Assembly (NCBI RefSeq): GCF_009192745.1
Contig: NZ_VTFV01000002.1
Location: forward strand, 868,001 to 932,000
Length of the DNA: 64,000 nucleotides
Direction: 5' to 3'
Source: Arthrobacter citreus
Lineage (GTDB): Bacteria; Actinomycetota; Actinomycetes; Actinomycetales; Micrococcaceae
Shown here in pieces: positions 58,098 to 64,000 of the stretch. Below the pieces are notes generated by a model. The model was not told the DNA's origin and did no database searches. It saw only the letters and a program-made list of their open reading frames with translations. The translations under genes were made by a program, and so were the position numbers. The first letter of the stretch is position 1. Each line of letters opens with the position of its first letter.

Positions 58098-60322
58098 CAG
58101 CGGCGGGCCAGTGCGCGCTGGCGCGAGCGGGAGGCGAGCAGCCAGGACTGCACATCCTCAAGCGGGTTGCCTTCACCATCCTTGTGGTGCCGGGTCCAGA
58201 TGCCGTCGGCGTCCAGGTGCCAGCTCGCCGTGCCTGGATCGAGGTAACGGTCCATGAGCTCAATCAGGTCTGCGATGTCCTCGGTGGATCCCAGCTGGAC
58301 CAGGGCTTCCACCCTGCGGTCCAGGTTGCGGTGCATCATGTCTGCCGAACCGATGTAGACCACGGGGTTGCCGCCGTCGGCGAAGGCGAAGACCCGTGAG
58401 TGCTCCAGGAAACGCCCGAGGATGGACCGGACGGTGATGTTCTCGCTGAGGCCGGGCACCCCGGGCCGCACCGAGCAGATGCCGCGCACAATCACGTCTA
58501 CGCGGACTCCGGCCTGCGATGCCCGGTACAGGGAATCGATGATGGCCTCGTCCACCATTGAATTCACCTTGATGATCACCCGGGCGTCCAGTCCGGCTTT
58601 CTTGTTGGCGATCTCGCGTTCAATGCGGTCGATCAGGCCTGAACGCACGGAGCGGGGTGCCACCAGCAGCCGTTTGAAGGTGGACTTGGGGGCGTAGCCG
58701 GAGAGCTGGTTGAACAGCTTGGTGAGGTCTTCTCCCACCTTTTCGTTGGCGGTCAGCAGGCCCAGGTCCTCGTAATAGCGGGCCGTGCGCGGATGGTAGT
58801 TACCGGTGCCGATGTGGCAGTAGCGCCGCAGCCCGTCGACTTCCTGCCGCACCACCAGGGAAAGCTTGCAGTGGGTCTTCAGGCCCACGATTCCGTACAC
58901 CACGTGGACGCCGGCCTGCTCCAGCTTCCGCGCCCAGGAGATGTTGGCCTGTTCATCGAAGCGCGCCTTGATCTCGACCAGGGCGAGGACCTGCTTGCCC
59001 GATTCCGCGGCGTCGATCAGTGCATCCACAATGGGGGAGTCACCCGACGTCCGGTACAGGGTCTGCTTGATGGCCTGCACCCGGGGATCGGCCGCAGCCT
59101 GTTCAAGGAATGCCTGGACGGAAGTGGAGAAGGAATCGTAGGGGTGGTGCAGCAGGATGTCCCGGCGGCGCATGGCGGCAAAGACGTCGGCCGGCTTGGA
59201 CGTCTCGGATTCCTTCAGGTGCAGGGAGGTGTGCGGAACCTGCTTGGGGTAGTGCAGGTCCGGCCGGTCAATCTGGCTGATGGGGCTGAGCCCGCGCAGG
59301 TCCAGCGGGCCGGGAAGGGTGTAGACCTCGTCGGCCTCCACCCCCAGCTCGCGGATGAGCAGCTGGCGGATGCTGGGATTGATGTCCGGGGTTACTTCAA
59401 GCCGGACGGGCGGGCCGAACCGGCGGCGCAGAAGTTCCTTTTCGAGTGCCTGCAGCAGGTTCTCGGCGTCGTCTTCTTCGACCTCAAGGTCCTCGTTGCG
59501 GGTGACCCGGAAAGTGTAGTGCTCCATTACGTCCATGCCGGGGAAGAGCTGGTCCAGGTGCTCGGCAATGACGTCTTCGAGCGGGATGAACCGGGCCGTG
59601 CGTCCCGCAACGTTTCCGGCGCGCGGTCCGTCCACGGAGATGAGGCGCGGGAGCTGGTCCGGGACCTTCACCCGGGCAAAGAATTCCTTGCCGCTGACCG
59701 GATTACGGACCACGACGGCGAGGTTCAGGGAGAGTCCGGAGATGTAGGGGAATGGGTGGGCCGGGTCTACGGCCAGCGGGGTGAGGATAGGGAAGACCTT
59801 GGCCGCGAACTGCCGGTGCAGCTGGGCCTTGGAAGCGTCGTCGAGGTCCCGCCAGCCCACCAGATGGATGTTCTCCTTCTCGAGGGCGGGGCGGATCTGC
59901 CGGGCGAAAACCTCGGCATGTCGCTGCTGCAGCCGGTAGCCGGCCTCAGTGATTTGTTCCAGCTGTTCCACCGGGCTCAGGCCCGCAGCGGACGGCACTG
60001 CCAGCCCGGTGGCGATGCGCCGCTTCAGCCCTGCCACCCGGACCATAAAGAACTCGTCCAGGTTGGAGGCGAAGATGGAGAGGAAATTGACCCGTTCCAG
60101 CAGGTAGAGGTCCGGATCCTCGGCCAGTTCCAGCACCCTTGCGTTGAAATGCAGCCAGCTGATCTCCCGGTCAAGGAAACGATCGGGGGTTATGTCGCCG
60201 CTGGGCAGCAGGGCGGGCCCGAAATCCGGAATATCGATGCGGTCCTGTGTGGCCCGCGGGGCAGGCATCGCCTCGGACGACCCAAAGGGCGACCGTGCGC
60301 CGGCTGCGGTATCGGAATCCAT
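58097..60322 (-). CDS. ppk: polyphosphate kinase 1
   Basis: A 741-residue PPK1 that reversibly makes polyphosphate from ATP. The phospho-accepting histidine is H484 in [10 protein letters not shown] and the second active-site histidine is H641 in [13 protein letters not shown]; their spacing of 157 equals that of E. coli H435/H592. The N-terminus has about 35 extra residues before [15 protein letters not shown]. It follows mshD by 90 nt that contain a 25-bp palindrome. Confidence 0.95.
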   Translation of the reverse strand: MDSDTAAGARSPFGSSEAMPAPRATQDRIDIPDFGPALLPSGDITPDRFLDREISWLHFNARVLELAEDPDLYLLERVNFLSIFASNLDEFFMVRVAGLKRRIATGLAVPSAAGLSPVEQLEQITEAGYRLQQRHAEVFARQIRPALEKENIHLVGWRDLDDASKAQLHRQFAAKVFPILTPLAVDPAHPFPYISGLSLNLAVVVRNPVSGKEFFARVKVPDQLPRLISVDGPRAGNVAGRTARFIPLEDVIAEHLDQLFPGMDVMEHYTFRVTRNEDLEVEEDDAENLLQALEKELLRRRFGPPVRLEVTPDINPSIRQLLIRELGVEADEVYTLPGPLDLRGLSPISQIDRPDLHYPKQVPHTSLHLKESETSKPADVFAAMRRRDILLHHPYDSFSTSVQAFLEQAAADPRVQAIKQTLYRTSGDSPIVDALIDAAESGKQVLALVEIKARFDEQANISWARKLEQAGVHVVYGIVGLKTHCKLSLVVRQEVDGLRRYCHIGTGNYHPRTARYYEDLGLLTANEKVGEDLTKLFNQLSGYAPKSTFKRLLVAPRSVRSGLIDRIEREIANKKAGLDARVIIKVNSMVDEAIIDSLYRASQAGVRVDVIVRGICSVRPGVPGLSENITVRSILGRFLEHSRVFAFADGGNPVVYIGSADMMHRNLDRRVEALVQLGSTEDIADLIELMDRYLDPGTASWHLDADGIWTRHHKDGEGNPLEDVQSWLLASRSRQRALARR

Positions 60323-60353
60323 AATGTTTCTCCCTGGCAGTTCTGGCAGGCCC

Positions 60354-60378
60354 GGTGCCCCTGCAATGCAGGGGCACC
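60354..60378. promoter_or_regulatory. 25-bp palindrome between mshD and ppk
   Basis: Perfect 12-nt arms GGTGCCCCTGCA (60354-60365) and TGCAGGGGCACC (60367-60378) around one base. It sits 35 nt after the mshD stop and 32 nt before the ppk start on the minus strand. It can fold as an mshD terminator or be an operator for ppk; the near absence of a loop leaves both open. Confidence 0.6.
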
Positions 60379-60412
60379 GCGCCCTCTCCTCAACCCTACA
60401 AGCAGCCGGCGG

Positions 60413-61384
60413 CTATTCGGCCGCGTACATCACGTCCACGTCCCAGCGCACAAAACCGAGCTTGCGGTAGAGGGCCACCGCTGCCGTGTTGTCTGCGTCC
60501 ACGTAGAGCATGACGGCGTCCAGGCCGGATTCGTGCAGGTAACTGATTCCGGCAAGTGTCAGCGCTTTCCCAAGGCCTGTTCCCTGGGCCTGCGGCGTCA
60601 CGCCAACCACGTAGACCTCGCCGATGGCCGGGTGGCTCCCGCTGCGGGGATGGACCTTGGTCCAGTGGAAGCCCAGCAGCTCGCCGTCGGATTCGCGGAC
60701 GGCGAGCAGGAAGCCGTTGGGATCGAACCAGTCTTCGGCCATTCGCGCTTCCAGGTCGGCCCGGGTCATCGATCCCTGCTCCGGATGGTGGGCGAAGGCC
60801 GCAGCATTCGCTGCCAGCCACGCGTCCTCATCCTGGCCGGGCACGAACGTACGCACCAGCACGCCGTCGGGCACCTCGGCGGTTGGGAGCCCCTGGGACA
60901 GTGCGTCGTGGGAGAGCCGCATGCGCCAGAGTTCGCGCACCGGGTGGAATCCGAACCGGGCGGCGAGTTTCACCGCAGCTTCATGGTTCCCGTGTGACCA
61001 CGCCTTGAAGTCCTGGCCGGCGTCCTGCCTCGCGGCCTGGGCTAGGGCGGTGCCAACTCCCTTATTGCGGTAATTGGGGTGCACCACAAGTTCCAGCACG
61101 CCTGTCTCATCCTCCGCGGAAACGGTGAGCACGGCTGCCCCGGCGAGCTCCTGCGCCGTGGCGGGGTCCGAATGCTCATCGTGGGTCAGCGCCAGGAAGA
61201 CACGCACCCGGTCGGGGTCCGCGGTGGTTGAGCGCAGGTCAACGAGGGTCTGCTCGGAGAAGGGGGGATTGCCGTCGGCCTCGGCAGCAGCAGCGGCCAG
61301 TTCCAGAATGCCGCGAAGGGCGGCTTCTTCCGGGGTGCCGCGCGTAGTGAGGACAGGCCATGTGGTCAGGGGGTTCTCGCTCAT
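60413..61384 (-). CDS. mshD: mycothiol synthase
   Basis: A 323-residue tandem GNAT protein that acetylates Cys-GlcN-Ins to mycothiol, the main low-molecular-weight thiol of Actinobacteria. The N-terminal GNAT has [18 protein letters not shown]; the active C-terminal GNAT has [17 protein letters not shown] and ends [15 protein letters not shown], as in mycobacterial MshD. -10 TAGTCT (minus, 61396-61391) ends 6 nt before the ATG. glnR precedes it, as in Mycobacterium (Rv0818-Rv0819). Confidence 0.93.
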   Translation of the reverse strand: MSENPLTTWPVLTTRGTPEEAALRGILELAAAAAEADGNPPFSEQTLVDLRSTTADPDRVRVFLALTHDEHSDPATAQELAGAAVLTVSAEDETGVLELVVHPNYRNKGVGTALAQAARQDAGQDFKAWSHGNHEAAVKLAARFGFHPVRELWRMRLSHDALSQGLPTAEVPDGVLVRTFVPGQDEDAWLAANAAAFAHHPEQGSMTRADLEARMAEDWFDPNGFLLAVRESDGELLGFHWTKVHPRSGSHPAIGEVYVVGVTPQAQGTGLGKALTLAGISYLHESGLDAVMLYVDADNTAAVALYRKLGFVRWDVDVMYAAE

Positions 61385-61425
61385 TGAAGAAGACTAACCA
61401 CTCAGGCCGCCGGACGGGAGACGGC

Positions 61426-62136
61426 TTACGCTTCGTGCCCCGCCACCGCTGCCTGCTCCTCGAGTGTGCGTGCCTTCGCGAAGCGGTAACCGACGTTGCG
61501 GACGGTGCCGATCAGGTTCTCATGATCCGGTCCCAGCTTCGCCCTCAGCCGCCGCACGTGGACGTCCACCGTGCGGGTGCCGCCGTAGTAGTCGTAGCCC
61601 CACACCTCATGCAGGAGCTGGTCACGGGTGAAGACGCGGCCGGGGTGCTGCGCCAGGTACTTGAGCAGCTCGAACTCCTTGTACGTCAGGTTCAGTGCCG
61701 TACCGCTGACGCGTGCGGTGTAGCTCGCTTCGTCGATAACGACGCCGGAGGCATGGATCTCGGTGCTGGATTCCTCCGCAGCCGCCTGGGTCCGGGAGAC
61801 GGCCAGGCGGAGCCGGGCTTCCAGCTCAGCCGGACCTGCAGTGTCAAGGACGACGTCGTCGGCCAGCCAGTTGGCGGCGACGGCGGCCATGCCGCCTTCG
61901 GTGAGCACCAGTACCAGGGGGGTGTCCAGGCCGGTGGCCTTGAGGAGCTGGGTCAGCGACCGCGCTCCCACCAGGTCCTTGCGTGCATCAACCAGCACGA
62001 CGTCGCAGGGGTCGCTGTCCAGGAGAGCAGTGGGCTCCGCGGGGAGGATGTGGACTTTGTGGTTGAGCAGCTCCAGGGCAGGGAGGACCTCAACAGATGA
62101 CCCCGGACTGTTGGTCAGGAGCAGAATGTGCGACAT
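61426..62136 (-). CDS. glnR: GlnR-type orphan response regulator of nitrogen metabolism
   Basis: A 236-residue OmpR/PhoB-family regulator. The receiver-like domain (1-115) has D50 in [10 protein letters not shown] but lacks a full acidic phosphorylation pocket; the winged-helix domain starts at about 130 and contains [20 protein letters not shown] and [20 protein letters not shown], nearly as in mycobacterial GlnR. No histidine kinase is adjacent. GGAGGATCC before the ATG at 62136 fixes the start. The gene order with mshD supports the call. Likely targets include the amt fusion in this window. Confidence 0.9.
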   Translation of the reverse strand: MSHILLLTNSPGSSVEVLPALELLNHKVHILPAEPTALLDSDPCDVVLVDARKDLVGARSLTQLLKATGLDTPLVLVLTEGGMAAVAANWLADDVVLDTAGPAELEARLRLAVSRTQAAAEESSTEIHASGVVIDEASYTARVSGTALNLTYKEFELLKYLAQHPGRVFTRDQLLHEVWGYDYYGGTRTVDVHVRRLRAKLGPDHENLIGTVRNVGYRFAKARTLEEQAAVAGHEA

Positions 62137-62273
62137 GGATCCTCCGAAAGTTGGGCGCACATCATTGGGCACGTTATCCCGTCCGGTCCCCAGCGGCCGA
62201 AGAGTGGTTGAAAGTATACCCAGCGGCGGCCCGGCAGCCCGTAGCTTTTATCCACGCTGCGTAATAAGGCAGT

Positions 62274-63026
62274 ATGGCTAGGGTGAAACCTTGGAGCATA
62301 GCGGTGCCGGCGGCAACTGTACTGGTCGGAATCGTGGCGGCATCCTTTGTTTCCCCGGAAGCCGTGGCGCTGTTCACCGGAGCTGCAGCCGCGGCAGCCG
62401 GCTTCGGCTGGCCGTACCTTCTGGGTGTTCCAGCCCGCAAGAGCCAGGGCCTGGTGCTTGCGCTCGTGGGCGCCGGCGGAGTTGCGGCCGCCTACTTCGC
62501 TCCTGCCACCGCCATGCTCACCTGGATGCCCGGCATTGTTGCCGTTGGAGTAGGGGCCGTGTTCCTCATCCAGCTGCTGCGCGGCACCGGGCAGCCGCAC
62601 CGCCTTGAATCCACCATCGGCGTGATCGGCGGATCCCTCGTTGCCGGGATGGCCGCCGGCTGGGTCGCAGCCGACCGCCTGCCGGGAGGGGAAGGGTCCG
62701 CTGGACTCATCTCGGCCGGAGCCGCAGCCATCGCTGTGGCCATCCTCATCTCCCTCATACCGCTGGCGGACCGTATCACCGCACCGTTCGGCGTCGTTGC
62801 CGGCGCCCTTGCCGGTGCCGGCGCAGCCGCCCTGGTTCCCGGCCTGCCCATCCCGGCGGGTGCCTTTGTGGGCGCGCTCTGCGCAGCGGTGATTGTTGCC
62901 GTGCGCCGGCTGTCGCTTAGCCGGGATGGTTCTCCCGGCGTTTTGGGGATCGTTGCGGCCGGTGCGTCCCCGGTCCTCGCGCTGGGTACCGCCGTGTACT
63001 TTGCCGGCCGGCTCCTTCTCCCCTAG
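62274..63026 (+). CDS. polytopic membrane protein of unknown function
   Basis: A 250-residue, Ala/Gly/Val-rich protein with about eight hydrophobic helices (first about 8-28, last about 228-247) and short loops. No motif is recognised beyond a permease-like composition. Divergent from glnR; a 37-residue membrane peptide gene follows after 60 nt. Confidence 0.75.
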   Translation: MARVKPWSIAVPAATVLVGIVAASFVSPEAVALFTGAAAAAAGFGWPYLLGVPARKSQGLVLALVGAGGVAAAYFAPATAMLTWMPGIVAVGVGAVFLIQLLRGTGQPHRLESTIGVIGGSLVAGMAAGWVAADRLPGGEGSAGLISAGAAAIAVAILISLIPLADRITAPFGVVAGALAGAGAAALVPGLPIPAGAFVGALCAAVIVAVRRLSLSRDGSPGVLGIVAAGASPVLALGTAVYFAGRLLLP

Positions 63027-63086
63027 GCCCCGCGGCGGGGGAGTCACAAGAGACAAAGCACCCGCAGACCGGGTTAGGATGGAGGC

Positions 63087-63200
63087 ATGTCGCTTCTTGC
63101 TCTTGAAATCTTCTTCATTGTCCTTCTGGGTGTCACTGGCCTGGCCATGGCAGGTTTCGCAGCCCTTGTTGTTTCCCGCCTGTACAAAGGCCAGAAGTAA
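63087..63200 (+). CDS. 37-residue single-helix membrane peptide
   Basis: A 37-residue open frame, MSLLALEIFFIVLLGVTGLA then a continuing hydrophobic stretch to about residue 31, ending RLYKGQK. GGAGG lies 2-6 nt before the ATG, and -10 TAGGAT (63075-63080) ends 6 nt before it, so it may be read from its own leaderless promoter. One membrane helix with a basic cytosolic tail. Not recognised; a real small protein is supported by the expression signals, its composition and its neat fit between two genes. Confidence 0.6.
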   Translation: MSLLALEIFFIVLLGVTGLAMAGFAALVVSRLYKGQK

Positions 63201-63246
63201 CTCGAAACCTTAAAACCGCCCGAACTGACCAGGGAAGGGTCCGGCC

Positions 63247-63846
63247 ATGCCAATGGAGATCCCCACAGACCTCACGCCCGAACTCGTTCCTCTCTCCTGG
63301 CTCCTGGGAGTCTGGGAAGGAACCGGCCGCCTTGGTGAAGGCGACGCGGAGTCCGAGCATTTCTCCCAGCGTGTTACGTTCCGGCAGAACGGTCTGCCCT
63401 ACCTGCAGTACACGGCGGAGAGCTGGCTGACGGACGAGGCAGGCACAGTGCTGCGCCCGCTCGCCGTGGAGACCGGCTTCTGGGCGCTGGACCGCCCGCT
63501 GAACGACGCCGACGGCGGTCCGGGCCTCATTCCCGCGGACATCGTCCCGGCCCTGCGGAGCGCCGACGAGGTTGAAGAACTGCGCAACGATTCCGGTGGC
63601 TTCGACATTACCGCCACCATCGTGCACCCGGGCGGCATCGCGGAACTCTACTACGGCCAGATCAAGGGCCCGCAGATCCAGCTCACCACGGACCTTGTGA
63701 TGCGCGGCGTGAATTCGAAGGAATACACCGCGGCAACCCGGATCTACGGGCTGGTCAACGGTGACCTTTACTGGCGCTGGGACGTCGCGGCCGAAGGCAA
63801 GGCACTCGAAGCGCATGCCTCCGCGATCCTCAAAAAACAGGACTGA
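63247..63846 (+). CDS. FABP-like/nitrobindin-fold beta-barrel protein
   Basis: A 199-residue protein of the actinobacterial FABP-like (Rv0813c/nitrobindin) group. The signature LLGVWEGTGRL (about 20-30) and VTFRQNGLPYLQY are in the first strands; the barrel continues to WRWDVAAEGK. Relatives bind heme or lipids. AGGGAAGGG precedes the ATG. Its location near glnR-mshD is shared with mycobacteria, which fits the Rv0813c assignment. Ligand not determined here. Confidence 0.8.
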   Translation: MPMEIPTDLTPELVPLSWLLGVWEGTGRLGEGDAESEHFSQRVTFRQNGLPYLQYTAESWLTDEAGTVLRPLAVETGFWALDRPLNDADGGPGLIPADIVPALRSADEVEELRNDSGGFDITATIVHPGGIAELYYGQIKGPQIQLTTDLVMRGVNSKEYTAATRIYGLVNGDLYWRWDVAAEGKALEAHASAILKKQD

Positions 63847-63900
63847 TCCCCGCAGCCCGGGGACCGGAATACCCTTACCTGGCAGGACGTTGCACCTGAC

Positions 63901-64000
63901 ATGAGCATCAAAAGCCCCCTCCTTAACCGCCCTGGAGCCGTCGAAGCTGCCGGCGCCGATGCCGGTACGGCAGCCCACTACGGCGACCCCCTGCGTGAGC
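63901..64000 (+). CDS. YgfZ/GcvT-like folate-binding protein (5' part only)
   Basis: The window ends 33 codons into this gene. The N-terminus MSIKSPLLNRPGAVEAAG followed by AAHYGDPLRE matches the start of actinobacterial YgfZ/GcvT-domain proteins that bind folate and help Fe-S cluster assembly. The start is not preceded by an obvious ribosome-binding site. The rest lies right of the window. Confidence 0.7.
   Translation, partial: MSIKSPLLNRPGAVEAAGADAGTAAHYGDPLRE

Noticed and set aside
58793-60997. A 734-codon open frame on the plus strand opposite ppk and mshD
   Set aside because: Its composition (Gly/Asp/Val/Gln/His-rich) is that of an antisense shadow in high-GC DNA; ppk and mshD on the other strand have complete family motifs over the same bases.

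Overview
The window is a gene-dense stretch of chromosome from a high-GC actinobacterium. The gene set points to the Micrococcaceae (Arthrobacter or a close relative): a C50-carotenoid cluster with a two-subunit lycopene cyclase, mycothiol synthase, a GlnR-type orphan regulator, HadA/HadB-like dehydratases next to murB, and many genes whose -10 box lies 6-8 nt before the start codon, as expected for leaderless mRNAs. The genus is inferred from gene content, not computed. No insertion sequence, prophage, CRISPR array or replication origin was seen.

Layout. 1-6.6 kb: a TetR regulator with an MMPL/RND exporter, a DUF4193 zinc-ribbon protein, a MobA-like nucleotidyltransferase, and a TerC membrane protein behind a yybP-ykoY (Mn2+) riboswitch. 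6.7-13.2 kb: a family-2 glycosyltransferase, idi, and the divergent operon crtE-crtB-crtI-crtYe-crtYf-crtEb for C50 carotenoids. 13.3-15.4 kb: a fur/perR-katA peroxide-stress operon with a 25-bp palindromic box. 15.4-21.5 kb: two alpha/beta hydrolases, a 29-bp tandem repeat between two convergent genes, a metallo-beta-lactamase-fold hydrolase, an MFS transporter, htpX, a phosphoglycerate-mutase-like phosphatase and yajQ. 21.6-28 kb: tRNA-Tyr, a MarR regulator, thioredoxin, NAD-dependent formaldehyde dehydrogenase, an ammonium transporter fused to a PII-like domain, a monooxygenase-fold protein and an AlkA-type glycosylase. 28-35.6 kb: cystathionine beta-synthase and cystathionine gamma-lyase/synthase (transsulfuration), a GT87 mannosyltransferase-like protein, a MOSC protein and a DEAD-box helicase with a long structured leader. 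35.6-40.5 kb: a soluble Ser/Thr kinase-GAF fusion, tRNA-Thr and tRNA-Met, an orphan ParA/MinD-like ATPase with a long acidic N-terminus, and a PfpI/DJ-1 protein. 40.7-46.3 kb: a CoA-transferase, a PucR regulator, a glutaryl-CoA-dehydrogenase-like enzyme and an aldehyde dehydrogenase, possibly a glutarate or related dicarboxylate route. 46.4-51.4 kb: a DUF2797-like protein, hadA-hadB-murB, and a MarR-MFS efflux pair. 51.5-56.4 kb (minus strand): an unknown polytopic membrane protein, a GntR regulator, thyA, folA and asd in tight order. 56.4-64 kb: ferritin, ppk-mutT1, mshD, glnR, a membrane protein, a 37-residue membrane peptide, an FABP-like protein and the start of a YgfZ-like gene.

The least expected signals are: (i) a dispersed 56-bp palindromic element, three sequence-related copies plus one same-length unrelated copy, each just after gene ends; (ii) a five-copy 29-bp tandem repeat whose CTAG supplies the stop codons of both convergent genes; (iii) the Amt-PII fusion, whose T-loop tyrosine is replaced by arginine; and (iv) about sixteen probable leaderless promoters, two of them inside a tight operon.
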